Under the pieces are notes generated by a model that was not told the origin of the DNA, ran no database searches, and saw only the letters and a list, made by a program, of their open reading frames with translations. The position numbers and the translations under genes were made by a program. DNA of 64,000 nt. Source: Ustulina deusta (lineage: Eukaryota; Ascomycota; Sordariomycetes; Xylariales; Xylariaceae). The stretch is taken from contig JAJNNX010000058.1 in NCBI GenBank assembly GCA_023159155.1, forward strand, positions 62,001-126,000, read 5' to 3'. The stretch's first letter is position 1. Each line of letters begins with the position of its first letter. This document shows, piece by piece, positions 47,747 to 60,379 of this stretch.

Positions 47747-50700
47747 AGCTAGTTACGGCTACACGCCCTGCAGCTGAGGATAATGTTACTGAATATGCCG
47801 ACCAAGCAGGAACTGTTCTTTCATTGTGCGATGCCTTAGTATCTGGGTATCTTGGGTATATGGGTTGTCTTCAAATACGAGGCGGAATGCAGCTGGACGA
47901 TAGTTCAAACACGCGCGACGCGTCTCTGAATGGCTCTTTTCGGTATTTTGGGGTTTCGGGATCAAGGATCTGAATTAAGTAATGCGATCGAAATAGTCGT
48001 CAACACATAGCAGTACCTAGTAGGTATACATTCGAATTCCTTGGCATTAAACCGGTTGTTCCCCCCCTTTTTTTTTATCATGCTGGTGACAATGCTTGTG
48101 CTTCTTATGGTTGATGACTGTGAAGTGAAGCATACATGTAGGTACCTAAGTTGTGGTCAATATCGCCATAAGGTTCACCTAGCAACTGTGGCTGGTGACT
48201 ATGAATTGTGGCTTTGCTAGTGGCGCAGCCCCATATATGCGCAGCATAGTCAATAACTATCTGAGCTAAGCCAATACGTCATCATTGTGTTAGGTACCCT
48301 TCAAATGTCTCTGAACTGTGAGTTGTCGAAAGATTGTGGGGCCGGTATGTTACATGTAAACTGGGACCTAAGGAACTGAGTTGGTTGGGAGCCACCAATT
48401 TCTTCGTAATCACAACATAAGGCGTAACTCCAAATGGTAACCGTCTCACGCAATGATAGTGTAAGTAAAATAATTAATTTGGGTTCCGATGTTAGCGCCT
48501 TTTAGGGTAGCAAACCTATCTAGCTACCCTGTGGGATCTTCTAATCAAGACTGACTTGGTAGAACCCCTCCTCAAGCAGAAGGTATCCGAGTTGAGATAC
48601 GATCACAGTAAGAGAATACCTGGTGCTCGGGAGTATATATAGTGTAGTCTAGCTACAAGTAATATCGGGGCTATAACCACCGAGGTAATGTTGATTACTG
48701 ATAATCCTATGTGGGGAATACGAAAGTGAGTTCGGCATCTGAGCTAACTGCTTTGTCAGGATACTGCTTATAAAGCACCGTCCACGGCTAAACCACTAAA
48801 TACGGTGACGTTGTAATATCTTAGCCGGAAGGTAACATAAACTAAAGACCAAAAGAGCAGTTGCTAGACAACTCATGCACATCTGTATGCGAGAGAAAAT
48901 GCAGCATGTATTAGTGTGCGTACTACCTATTCGCTACATAGTTTGCAGGCCAGTAGGAATGTATGGAAACTCTACTATGCTTGAGTACCCCGCTTCGATA
49001 TGCACCATACCTGTATATTCGCAGACTATGTACAATCTGGCCAAAAGTTGCTACCTACTATTAGGGGAGACAGGCAACAGACAGGCCGCAGATTGCAACA
49101 ATTTCCTGCAGTTTCGTGAAACGGGGCTTGGAGCTTATAAATCCACTCCGACTCCAGATCCGATATACCTACACAACAGTACACTAGTATCCAGCCGATC
49201 ACACTAAAAAAGAATAGTAGGTAGAGTACATGTAGGTCGGTCCTCTGGTCGGTCCTCTGTCTGTTTTACATGCACCCCCGAACATGCCATTCGACAGAAA
49301 AATCCGGATGGAACTTGACATCAGCCCGTCAACTTCCGGAAGTGGGCGTGATGCTGCGTGATACTGTTCATGGGCAGGTATGATATTTATGAATGTAGTA
49401 GAGAATACCTGGCAGAACCGAGGCGAAAATGTCGAGGTGGGGGACATCTCGCCACTACCTAGTGTACTCGTACAAGAGTGTCGTGCCGCATGCCTAGCAG
49501 ACAACTAACTGCCTTGGCCTTAGTGCGTTAGGGCAGACAGTGGTCCGAGCGCCCTCTCAGATACACCAGGTATACTTCTCCACACACTCATGCACATAAG
49601 TAAGAGTAATGAAGATGTGTTTATTACCTGGGGAAAATTCATATAATTATTTGCAGCGCAATCAATTTCTGTTGGCAGATGGGGGGATTAATAGACTGGT
49701 CAATTTTGTTTTAGTATACCAGCACATACAGGAGGAGGTAGTGCCTATTACCAGGCACTTATACCTATACTGGCAGCGGCAAGATGCTGTTTTTGTAATC
49801 TTGCGTGTCGGACAATTAGGTAAAATGAGCGTGGGATGAGAGGTTTTCAGGTTTTAATTGGTCAATGTGGGCTGTTGTTGGTCCCCGGTTTGAGTCAAGT
49901 GCCCGAACCTACAGCCGTACAACCCACGTTTAGGTACAACGTTCCTTATTCCTTGGGTTCGCACGTGTATAACCACCCACCGATAATGTAGTGCACCTAG
50001 CATAGCATGTCCGCCCAAACTTCCTCACCCCAGACTCAGCCTACAGTACCTACCAGCATACCTAGGTAGCTTATACGTCACTATACGGCACTGTTCAAAC
50101 CACAATGTATACCCAAACGTTCGTGGTGGAGGGAAGATTTCAATACCTACTACCTAGTGTACCTATGTAAGTAAGCTGGGAGGTCGTCGAATTCAATTGC
50201 GTGGCACAGATCCAGGTGAGCGTCAGCCCTTCCCAAGCACCCCCACCCATCTGCAGCCAAGAAGGTGGGACAGAACAGGTAGGAGTGAGAAACAGGGGTT
50301 CTCGGCTAGCCTGTTTGGGAGTTTACTGCTCAAGGCCGGCAGCAACCGCGGCCTTTTTACGGGTTCTTTGAGGGTGAAGGCCTGGCCTTTGATGCTCCGA
50401 TCCATCGCCATTCCGGTCGACCCACCGAGCACTATAGTAATCGATATCAGCGCTAGGTATTTCCTTTTTTCCACTCCAAAACTCTCTCGGATCTTCCCAT
50501 GCAATCGGCAACCCCTCAACAACTGCGACCAGCGAGGGCGAATCGAGACACGAAGCAAGAAACTCCGATCGGCTAGACGAACGGACATATAAACCACAAG
50601 TCCCAGTGGGTTCTCATTTCAAGGTGTCGAGGTCGAGGGGACATCAGGTCGCTGCTGCGCCGGAGCTGACTGCACGCTCTCGCCGGCGCATCGAATTACC

Positions 50701-50785
50701 GAAACACTGGTCTACGTCGAAGAGGACAGGCCAGACGCTGACAGCGGCTACGACGACACGACTACGACAATCACAAATCGACGAC
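47747..50785. other. Gene-free stretch, about 3 kb
   Basis: This holds the CHL4 promoter on the left and the METR promoter/leader on the right. It contains many ACCTAG/GGTACC motifs (for example 48140, 50045-50070, 50140-50165) and a poly-C/poly-T run at 48061-48077. ORFs at 48875-49207 and 49609-49839 are unlike known proteins. The frame before METR (50606-50785) is open but has no ATG. Confidence 0.55.
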
Positions 50786-52405
50786 ATGTCTGGGTTCGCC
50801 GGGCGTCGGGGCCACCCCGTCAACGTGTCGCAACTGTTGCAGGATCTCAACCGAATTCCCGAACCTGCACCGCAGCCCGACGACAACCTGCCCAGTCTCG
50901 ACGACGAGCTGGCTATGTTCACGAACACCAATTTCATAGACTGGGATTCTGGGACCCCTCACGGAAGCGGCCACGAGACGTCCTCTACTACATCGCCAAC
51001 GACGGAGCGCGTCGCCTCTGACCCAATCAGTGGCGGCGACCTGTCAAATTTCGACTTCAACTTGTCAGGTTAGTTGGTTTGCACTTTTCGTCTACTCGCT
51101 GTTTTTGCCTTGCTTTGCCGTTGCGATTATTGTTGCATCGAGGGCTCAACGCAGCAACGGCTGTATTAAAGCTGTTTGCTTTTGCGACCTCTCCCGCCTT
51201 GTGTCGGCTTCTGCCCCCGCATGCAACAGTCAGCAGCACGGTTTTCCTAATTCTGACGGGAGATGGGCAAATCTGCACTGCACCCATCCGCCGAACGACC
51301 GAACGGCTTGCTGGTTTCCTATTTGCCGCAGACCTTTTCCCTGCAGCTTCCTGGACGAAAGACCTTTTTTTCTGGGTCTTCGAGTCATTCCCATGTCCAA
51401 GTGGATCAATGGCACATTCTGCTTGGCCGGTGTTCGTGGTAGTGCGCAGAAAACGCCTCCTGCGTTCCATGGCCTCTTCGCCAACTGCCTCTCTGAAGCC
51501 TAGAACCCACCAACCCCCACCGCAAATCCCATCTCTTGGGGCCATGATTGGCTCACCAACCCCGACGTGGGGTCACCGTACCCTGGCAAGCGCCCGAAGG
51601 TTCATTCGCTCGACAGAATAGCATGCTATGGCGCAATCTACCCGATGGTGCAATTCCCCGTGATCTTGATGTGATCATAGGGGAAGCCCGGCGGTCATAT
51701 GCAAATGCGCTGCTTCCGCATTCGAGCTTGCTGGCGCCTGATAGGCATGGCCTCAATTTAAACTTTATCTACATTTTTCTCTATCTTTGTCTTAAATTCG
51801 AAGTTGCCATCCAAGGTGCGGAGCACCTCAGTTTAAACCCTGCTTTGTTTGCCTCATGTTTGTTCGCTTTTTTGTGCCACGCGGTCTAACATCACGTCAT
51901 GACTTCAGGCGACTTTAATGGCTTCGATTTCCACAATTACCCGACGCCAAACGTCAGCAGTTTCTCAGACAACTTAGGCACACTGGCACCAATTCAGCCC
52001 TCCCCTACCTACCCCCCTAACGGGGGCCAGGGTCCTTACGGAACATCCGTACATTCTGGCGATAAGACTACCGAGGCAGCCCCGCGGCGCCGTCAACTTT
52101 CCTTCGAGGAGCAGTCGAGGTTAGCTGCGGAAGAGGACAAGCGCAGGCGGAACACAGCCGCAAGTGCCCGCTTCCGAGTGAAAAAGAAGGCTCGTGAGCA
52201 AGCACTCGAGAAGCGCGAGAAGGAACTCAGCGATAAAGTCGGCGCGCTGGAGAGTCGGATTTCATCTTTGGAAACAGAAAATAAGTGGCTCCGAGAACTC
52301 GTCATGGAAAAGAACGGCGGCAGCGACTCGGCAGTGTCAGCCTTACTCGAGAAACAAAAACCCGAGTCCACGAAAAAAACAGAAGCACAAGCTAAATCAG
52401 AATAA
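50786..52405 (+). CDS. metR: bZIP transcription factor METR/CYS-3 (sulfur regulation)
   Basis: METR (Aspergillus) / CYS-3 (Neurospora) activates sulfur-assimilation genes under sulfur limitation. Exon 1 (50786-51068) and exon 2 (51909-52405) join in phase to 259 aa. The N-terminus has the family signature MSGFAGRRG...NVSQLLQDLNRIP, then the acidic motif DDELAMFTNTNFIDWDSG. The bZIP in exon 2 shows basic region KRRRNTAASARFRVKKKAR (NxxASxRFR) and a zipper with heptad residues from KELSDKVGALESRISSLE to ENKWLREL. The C-terminus is short and charged. The intron is 840 bp, far larger than other gene introns here apart from the transposon-bearing one. An in-frame ATG at 51899, just before the acceptor, could start a bZIP-only form. 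No ATG exists upstream of 50786 in this frame. Confidence 0.88.
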
Positions 52406-52890
52406 TCTTCATGAATTTCGACAACGACACTGCATTGGAAACGCGCGCATGATTTTATTATGGGACCGGCGTTGAAGAGGAAGGCAACATCCGGGGAATC
52501 AGCATACCCTTTTCGGAGCTGGGAGCGTGGTAGGGGGTGCATCAGTGATTCGTACATAATTTGCTTTCGAGCGTTTTGGTCGGCCCTTGGGCCCACGTAT
52601 ATACCGCTCTTGGCAGCAATGTTCTGCCATGAATGATCATTTTCTGTCTTGAATTTCATCGCACCTGACTTACAATTGTTCATATATTGCGACATCCTCT
52701 CTCACTACAGAATATCTCCCGTTTTGGGCAAGCAACAGAAGTTGCAAAATTTTACTACCCATGAATATATCGCAGGCCAACTCCACATCGACAAGTGTCA
52801 TACGCAGAAACCTCATAATATACAGAGGTCAAAACCTCGTCGTAGACATATTATGACATTTCGTTACCATTAGCTGTCTAACCTAATCAG
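52406..52890. other. Intergenic between convergent genes
   Basis: This 485-bp stretch carries the 3' ends of METR and the 52891 gene. A minus-strand frame at 52093-52695 is antisense to METR and not a gene. Confidence 0.55.
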
Positions 52891-53720
52891 CTATGATCTC
52901 TTTTCTGTATCCTTTCCAGCAGACTCCTTTTCGGAGCTACCTGACTGTGCTGCGCGCAGCTTCGCGAGACGCATCTGGTTTCGTCTTCCCACTATGCTCG
53001 ACAATCAGCACCATTGCGCGATACACCCAGAGAAACGCAATCTCGGAAAATTAGATGGGAAAGGCGAATTAGAACAAGATGCCAATAGGAATCATTCAAG
53101 GCCAATATTAAGATAGAGAGGGTAAAGAGCGTTTCACCTCACTAACGAAGATAGAGAAGAGGAAGGAAGGAAAAGAAGGGGAGACGAGAAAAAAAAAAGG
53201 GGGAAGATAAGAGGCACTCACGTATCCGTAATGTGTTTTCTCGCTCGATATCCGCCATCTGCTCCCAGTTCGCGATCCGGCTGAGCGTCCCGTCCTCGTT
53301 CACGACGAGCGGTCCCAGATGGTCCAGGCGCAGCGCCGCGCCGCCTACTTCGAGCGTCGATGATGTGCCGTCTCCCACGGCTGGGAGAGCCGGGAGCGAC
53401 GGCGGGTTCGCAGGTGCCTGGGGTTCGGGCTGTGCGTCCTTGCTGTTGTTGTCCGGCTTAGTTTCCGAGGCGTCCATAGTTGGCGATGATGGGTTGTGAG
53501 AGGAGGGCGAGTTTGCGGAGCTGGAGTATGACGGGCGCGCAGACTGAAAGGACTTTGAGAATAGCAGGGGCGATTGAAGAAATGGGCGGTTGTGGTGGGT
53601 TGCTGGAGTTGTGAAGGCGGTATATGAGACTGATGCAGCAGGATGTGCTGCTTGAAGTTTGTCCTTGTTGTAGGTGATGGCTCTGCGGATTGTGGGCTGG
53701 ACCCTACTGCTCAGTCTCAT
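52891..53720 (-). CDS. Small conserved fungal protein of unknown function
   Basis: Exon 1 (53222-53720) and exon 2 (52891-52991), separated by a 230-bp intron, give 199 aa. The conserved core is LRLDHLGPLVVNEDGTLSRI, then NWEQMADIERENTLRIL and GRRNQMRLAKLR. The core crosses the intron exactly in frame, which supports the model. I recognise the motif as recurring in fungal proteins but know no function. The first 80 residues are Ser/Pro-rich with a basic start (MRLSSRVQPTIRRAITYNK) that could target mitochondria. An internal ATG (MDASETK, near 53475) could instead begin a shorter form. Convergent with METR. Confidence 0.75.
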
Positions 53721-56135
53721 GTCTTGAATAGTCTGAGTGGTGGCGGCGCGCAGTATCGAGAACTCCCAGCTCTACCTGAATATTCTGGTGTTTTCGATTA
53801 GAGAATGTGAGGATGCTGATAGAGTGAAGTATGAAAGCTGGTTATTTCAAGCTGGTTCAGTGTCCCACTTGGTTGTTATACTTTCAATCAAGGGGTTCAC
53901 TACGACATATGACACGGTCTAAAATTGTTACGAGTCTTATTCAATGCTGTAGATATATCTTTCACTCGACGGGGAGTAATATGGTTGTTATGGTTGTACG
54001 TCGCAATTGTTGATACCTAACAGCCTTTCTAGTCGATTCTGGAAATGATAAGAATAGATTGATTGGTGGATCCCCGTAGAAAAAGTCACGTGGTTTCGTG
54101 TTCATCATCCCCGGCATCTCGAGTCCTTGCCGGTTACTCCACGCAGGCGCTTGGATGAGAGACAGCCAGGGTCGAAAGTAGTCTTTTTAATGTCAAATCT
54201 TGAGACTTATAAAACAGAAAATAGAGCCAAGTTTTATTATATAAACTTAACATGGTTAATCGAATTTTTAGCTTCTAAACTAGGGCATGTGAGATATATT
54301 TCAACCGTGAAGCTCACGTGAATTGGTAACCCTAGTCAGTTTCATTGATATGAAAGTGTCACTATTAGGCCAAGTAAACTACGGTATCATTTAGAGACTC
54401 ATATCTCTTGGGCTCTAATTGACGAAATAGAAACGAACGGCGTGTTTGAATTCAAGCTACCTATTAAATGAATGTTTGATACTGCCACAAATTCGGGAAA
54501 TGGAAGGCGAAAGCAAATGAGTGAGCGATAACGCTCAAACTCGGAAAAAAGACTGTGGAGGGCATTTCATGCTTCCTTTTTAGTGGTATAAAGATGAAAT
54601 GAGTGAAATCGGATAGGTAGGGAAACCTCAAAATGTGCCCTATGATAGATATAACCTCTCCTCCCGGACAAAGACGCATTCCTCAATGTCGTCGATGAAG
54701 GTTGGCGCAAACACCGCAAGTCGTGAACGTTATCAGGTTCGTTGCTACAGTCCTGACTGTGCAATATTGGTGTCTCCTAAAATACGCGCACGAAGCCACC
54801 TTAGCTCCCCATCCCTCCCACTACAACACTCGGGTTAGTAATTGCCATTTTGAGCGTTATTTGGAGGGTTTCAAAACCGCTGACAGCTTCCAGAACCTGA
54901 ATTCGGCCTAAAAAGGAGTCTTCATACTCTGAGAGTGGCCAGACCAGGAAGGATACGACGCCGGGCATAACTCACTGTTGTGCGGTTACACACCGTACAT
55001 TTACGAAGACTGTAATAGTATGGGCACATTTGGGGCCTGGGTGAATGTCTAGTTGAGAGTATCCGCGGAAGTGATATGCGTTTGAGATAAGTCGTTTGGG
55101 GAAGGGGCTTCAAAATATAGATGTCTGGTAGGTGACGTATTTATTCGAGATGGTTTTGATAGAATTCGATTTCCTTGATTTCGGGCGACCTTGACATTGA
55201 CAAGGCGTAGTTGCCTTCTTATATATTAGAGATGGCGCTTGCAATTGGGCACTCGATCAACTGCAATGACCCTCTTGTCACTCACGCTATCCCCGTGATC
55301 CTAAATTTCTGTGCTGGAGACCTTGTACGAGGCTGAAGGAAACGGGATCGGGATGGTATTGAATGAAAAAATGATAACAACCACGGACATATGCTTGGGC
55401 AGTTCAAGCTGAAACGATATCGATTATCGTATGACCTGGGACATTCCCGGGGATCTCCCTTATGAAAATTGCAGGCCACCCGTCCTGGGGCATTATTCCA
55501 AAAGGTTAGACGGAAGCCCCAAGTGACTACATAATGTGCTGGTCTTTGCTTTGGCGTTAGCCTTACTTTGACAAGCACGATGTCACACCTGTGGAACAAT
55601 ACCCTCAGGACTCACCCATGCACCGCCTCCTGCTGGGACACATCCCTTAATGGGACAGCCGAACTGGCCACTAACCTGGCTTCTAGCCTCCTGATCATTG
55701 TATGGTGCACAAAACTTAAGCCCTGCCTGCAAACTTCCTGCCGTTGGTTTCATGAAAAGCAATTCGTAGAACCTCTTTGACCCACCTCGTGCCACGGCTT
55801 CGGGGTTTTATGCAATATTGAACACTCGGTACGAAGGCGTCTGCTGGCTCATCGTGGCGGTGCGACGGCCCCGCCCTCTCCTCGTAGCTGCTGGGGATCA
55901 GATCGCTATGCTGCGATATAATTCCGGGCGTCTCCGATACTTCAGCGCCGACTACGCGTGGTACACTTGCGGCCCAGAGTTGACTGTCATTCGGCATTGT
56001 GGATAGCACGGGGGAAGTCGGCCGATCTACCATAACGACATCGCCGCTTACACTGCTCCCCGGCGGCTGGTCGCTAATATGCATCGCCTCGAATAATTTG
56101 ACAAGGTTGTCGACGTTCATCTTTGCAAGAACTGC
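53721..56135. other. Gene-poor stretch with a broken, unassigned frame
   Basis: From 53721 to 55280 I see no gene; the DNA is AT-rich and the ORFs are short. Minus-strand frames at 55716-56120 (MNVDNLVKLFEAMHISDQ start; ends HETNGRKFAGRA) and 55583-55795 (FCAPYNDQEARSQ, FGCPIKGCVP) overlap in different frames. They could be a two-exon gene or a frameshifted relic. Because a hAT relic adjoins them on the other strand, I lean towards a transposon-associated remnant. Confidence 0.3.
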
Positions 56136-56139
56136 AACG

Positions 56140-56600
56140 CATTAACAGGAGATAGCCCTGCATGCCTTGCTGCTCTTGTCCTCCATCTTGCATTTCGTTG
56201 GACAACCGTCGAGTTGCAATGGGCTGACCATCCGGATTGGTTGGCAAAAGGCAAGGTTGCCGTACAAGAGCTATGGGAGGAGTATCGAAACCTCCATGTC
56301 GAGCAGGATACAATACCCGAGCAGCCAACTGTTGCCAGAAAGGCAACGGAACTAGGTGACTTTATGGCATCTATTAGGAAGCTTAGTGCACAACCGGCGC
56401 CTTCCTTATCCGTTAAGCGCGATGTGTCACACGGATCGATATGCCAAGCCGCTAGCTATGCTGTTGGTACAATATGCAGGCCCACGGGGGAACGGATAAG
56501 CCTTTATTGGAAGGACTGGAGGTCATACGGACTATGCGCATATGCAAGGAGACCCAACAGTCCCTTGCGTCGACAGAGTCACAGAATGTATTCCAAATAG
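56140..56600 (+). pseudogene. hAT-type DNA transposase relic (C-terminal part)
   Basis: A plus-strand frame reads FRWTTVELQWADHPDWLAKG, VAVQELWEEYRNLHV, IPEQPTVARKATELGDFM and IRKLSAQPAPSLSV. I recognise this as the segment preceding the dimerisation domain of fungal hAT transposases. The usual downstream hAT dimerisation motif is not recognisable and the upstream RNase-H-like core is absent, so only a fragment of a much larger protein remains. A short MDLETPRELLAKYD frame at 56667 may be another scrap. The assignment is from memory of the family; I see no terminal inverted repeats. Confidence 0.5.
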
Positions 56601-57810
56601 CCTAATGGCGAACGGGCATAAATAGGCCATGAGAATCCCAAGTTCGAACACTCGAGAGAGGGAACCATGGACCTTGAGACCCCTAGAGAATTATTAGCTA
56701 AATATGACTAAGTTCCAAGCCCATAATACATGCCCTTGTTACACGATGAGTACGCAAAGTGGGTGGCCAGGCCACGAACGATCCGGGCGATTGTCTTGTG
56801 GACGACCCAATTTAGTATTGGCTTCTTTGAAGATGCCAGTATCCACGGTTGTCGAGGATGGTAATTGATCTTTTTTTTTTCAATTCCAGCCATGTCTTCT
56901 GAGCCAGAGCAGATATTTAGTCTTATAGGGCATGTCACGGCGAGCGTACTGGGAAGCTGGGACAAAGCCGGCAGCAGCAGTTAATACTTTATCAACGATA
57001 ATATTAAGACTAAAGAGAGAAAGAGAAGAAAAGAACTAAACATAGCGAGACACTATTCCTCTCTATGAATATTGCCCTGGGCAGATCCTTTCTTTATTTA
57101 GTAGCAGCTTAGTTATGTGAGAGGTCTGTGCTGGCCGTGACGATTAACCTAAAGCATACTAACATTAACTATATTAGTAACTAATACAACCATATTATTC
57201 ACACAAAGCTTTATATATTCTAGCAGCATAGCTACTACATATTTTTGGGGGTTCTAATTGTTCTACTGCTCAAGATGAATATAAAGGCTGTTCCATGTCC
57301 CTATAAGCTCCTAGGAAAAACAGATGCCGTTGAGTGTAAAGATTAGTGTCATTGCTGACACCTTAGACTTTTCATTCGTGATTCCCACTTCGGTTTGGAC
57401 TACTTGATGACTGGTGCTTCTACACCTCCTTAGCCTGTTTCCCTGCCTGAAGGCAGAAAGACCACCCTTCGACACACCATCTCTGAGAGCCACGAAGCCT
57501 TCCTTTTTACGCTAGGGCTCACCACCTTAAAGTTGGTGCTGTACGGAGACCAGTGGACTATAGTGATTGATTGACTGATTGATTGTTGTTATGTGCTAAG
57601 TGATCAGGTCCAACACAGGGGCTAGGGCCATCGAAGCTCGGACCTACTAATTGACATGCTATACACAGTACATGTACGGTTGTCACATGTGGGGTGGAGC
57701 GGGGATGTCACATACAGGGGTAGTCGGCTAGTTGGGAGTCCATGAGGACTCAGCCATCTTAGACAGAGACACAAAACAACAACAGGAGACAACAATAGAA
57801 GAATCACTGA
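56601..57810. other. Gene-free stretch with possible transposon scraps
   Basis: AT-rich DNA covers 56985-57280. Positions 57493-57515 (GAAGCCTTCCTTTTTAC) resemble 59790-59806 (GAAGCCTTCGTTTTTAC) in the same orientation on the other side of the SET gene. A GATT repeat lies at 57565-57585. No gene is seen, though the missing first exon of the SET gene may be here. Confidence 0.4.
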
Positions 57811-58935
57811 TTGAACCCTCCATTGATCGACTGGCCTATATCTGACAGGAGATTTCCATTTCTACTGTACACTATACAGTCAGCGGCTATCAAAGTAAAT
57901 AGCGATGTCTCTACATCATCGTACGCACAGGTCGCCTCGTTGCTTAATCCTGCGTCTGATTTACCTCTTCTAGCTTATCATAGCCTCCAAGTGCCCAGCG
58001 ATGCGCCATTTGAATTAAGACCCTCACTTGGAAAAGGATGGGGTGCGTTCGCAACAAGACGAATTGAGCGAGGAACCTTGATCTTGAGAGAGAAGCCACT
58101 CTTTGTCATCCGGAAGCCGCATGAAGAAATCACGGAAGCAGATGTCTGGACACGCTTTCAACAGTTGGCACCTAGAGAGAAGCAACAGTTTTTGTGCATT
58201 CGCGACAATGCCTCTGGGCACTTCGCACGCATGGAATCAGCCTTCGCCGAGAACTCCTTCGCAATATCAAACAGCCCCGAAGCTCATGGCCTATTTCTCC
58301 TCCACTCGCGCTTCAACCATTCCTGCATACCGAACACCAAGGTTCCAAATAGTAGTAAAGGGATTATTGCAAGTTATGCGACCAGGGACATCGTCGCCAG
58401 CGAGGAGATAACTATCTGTTACAACAATGATTTCGAATGCAGGACCAGACCTGACCGCCATCAATCGCTGCGTTTTGTATGCGATTGCAAAGCCTGTCTA
58501 ACTGGCACTCCCTTTCAACAACTTAGTGATTTGCGACGAACGCTTATTCGAGGGTTACAATACCTTACGCTTGGCGTAGATATCAATGGACAGAGACAGA
58601 GTTCTACGTCGCCAATCATCGTCGACTTTGAACTGAAAAAAGCAGCAGAAAATTTGAGTATCCCTCTGTCTGCTAGGTTGATTTATAATCTTCTGATTAT
58701 ATATCTATTAGAAGAAGAGGGATTACTGGACGATTTCATGGTTGAAAGACTCCTTCCAGGCACATCAATAATATCGGCCTTGTTTAAGACAGAAAGCAAC
58801 GCTAGGATTTCCAGGCTCGCCATGGCACAAGAAACCTGGTTAGAGAAGTTCTGTGTGGCTTGCGAGCTCTATGGGCGAAAAGATGTCGCCGATCATGAAC
58901 ATGCCATGATATTACGAACACTACACGGACTCTAA
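57811..58935 (+). CDS. SET-domain protein (5' end unresolved)
   Basis: SET proteins are mostly protein lysine methyltransferases using S-adenosylmethionine. The frame from about 57811 to 58935 has no ATG before the SET domain, so a first exon is missing from my model or the 5' end is damaged. Visible SET motifs are LGKGWGAFATRRIERGTLIL (start of SET), SRFNHSCIPNTK (the NHSCxPN pseudoknot), SEEITICYNNDFECRT and post-SET CDCKAC. The remaining 150 residues are helical, as in fungal SMYD-like SET proteins. The residues forming the cofactor pocket appear intact. The gene stands alone in a repeat-rich stretch between a hAT relic and a minisatellite. I cannot assign the substrate. Confidence 0.75.
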   Translation: MNPPLIDWPISDRRFPFLLYTIQSAAIKVNSDVSTSSYAQVASLLNPASDLPLLAYHSLQVPSDAPFELRPSLGKGWGAFATRRIERGTLILREKPLFVIRKPHEEITEADVWTRFQQLAPREKQQFLCIRDNASGHFARMESAFAENSFAISNSPEAHGLFLLHSRFNHSCIPNTKVPNSSKGIIASYATRDIVASEEITICYNNDFECRTRPDRHQSLRFVCDCKACLTGTPFQQLSDLRRTLIRGLQYLTLGVDINGQRQSSTSPIIVDFELKKAAENLSIPLSARLIYNLLIIYLLEEEGLLDDFMVERLLPGTSIISALFKTESNARISRLAMAQETWLEKFCVACELYGRKDVADHEHAMILRTLHGL

Positions 58936-60379
58936 TGCAGGGGTAATAGTCACTAAAGTGACTATAATGGGTTAGGTCGTATTCTCGACATTGATCGATG
59001 TGAACTAGAATGGCCATATTAGATGATCTGCAAGCCGATATGAATCTTTCAGCTAATCTTCTAGGGAGAGGTGAAGAAGGAGAGAAAAACTATGATTACA
59101 CCTATCCACTTGCCAAGTCCTTTATTTTACTAGAATCACTAAAAAGGACAGATTAGCCTCAACAGGAATGTATTATTTTATACTCGTCTTCTTTATGACC
59201 AGTTAAATATCCCATGCCCATTTGGGGGAGGTGGGCCGTGAGTAGGGTGTCTACCTTAGTTACTATGCGAGCTGATCACTTTTTCACCTAACGCACAAGA
59301 CGGAAGCACTATGCCTTCGCTTCTAAACCCCATTTCAATTTTCCACCGCTTGGTGTCGGATTTAGTGTTGGGCTGAGTGGTGGCTAGGTGGTGATGAGAG
59401 AGCCCTGGAGTGGCTGGTAAGAAGTGCCACTATGGGCGGATGCGAGCAAATGGAATGTTACATGACTGAATCAGTGGTTCTACACCTCACTATATAAAGG
59501 ATATATGTATAAGAAGTGTTAATACACCTATACGAATAGAGCTACAATAATAATAATAATATAATAAAACTTGCGGGCAATACATAGCGAAATTGCTAAG
59601 TATAAAATCTAACAATTAAAAGTTTTATTATAATACCTTATATTTTACTGCTAGCAAGCTTTTTAAACGGTATATCTAAGTAGTTACTATTGATCTTTTT
59701 GCTATATAACTTACCGCAAGCAACCTAAACATATAAATAACTATACTACAAGCGAGCTTTTTAATAGTAACCCACTAGAAGCCCCTTTGATCCAGGGGCA
59801 AGGAAGCCTTCGTTTTTACCGGGGCCTTCAGTAGCCCTTGGTGGCCTGGGTGGCTAGGTCAACCAATATGGCTGGGTCAGTCTGTATGGCTAGGTCAGTC
59901 TGTATAGCTAGGTCAGTCAATATGGCTGGGTCTGTATGAGTGGCCAGTATGGCTAGGTCCGTACGAGTGGCTAGGTCAGTTAGTATAGGTAGGTCTGTAT
60001 GTATGGCTAGGTCAGTGAGTAAGCCGAGAACGCAGGGGGATTTCCTGAATAGGGCATAACGCTAAACCTAATCCGCCTTAGCCACACGCTAGCTCGGTCT
60101 AAAAATAGCCAGAATTTCCTAATCGGGCGAGCCAAATTCGGGTAGCAGAACTTTTTGGCCATACTTTTTTTACCGATAAGAAAGCCTTTCGTTCCACTTA
60201 TTACATTCGTTAAAACGAAAGCATATATTAGAACAACAGAACTACCTAGCTAGCAAAAAAAGAACTTCCCCTTTTGTGTAATAACAATAGGTCAATACTA
60301 GAACTCCCAGCAGTAAGAACTGTAACACAACCCCATCTGCTGGTGGTAATGATAACAACACAGGTTCGGCTCTTAACCC
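58936..60379. other. Repeat-rich stretch without genes
   Basis: It includes an AT-rich block with AATAATAAT runs (59540-59770), the minisatellite listed separately and GC-poor DNA with no ORF of interest. The motif near 59790 recalls one at 57493. Confidence 0.5.
59845..60020 (+). repeat. Minisatellite with TATGGCTAGGTCAGTC-like units
   Basis: Imperfect units of about 18-20 bp with the core TGGCTAGGTCAGT repeat some nine times; variants include CTGGGTC and CTAGGTC. They are direct, contiguous and irregular in length. Confidence 0.75.

Noticed and set aside
49609..49839. 76-codon ORF MKMCLLPGENSYNY
   Set aside because: It is short and isolated, with no recognised domain or splice partners; chance ORF is likelier.
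51079..51621. 180-codon ORF inside the METR intron
   Set aside because: It has no family resemblance, lies between good splice sites that join METR in frame, and overlaps equally long frames on the other strand.
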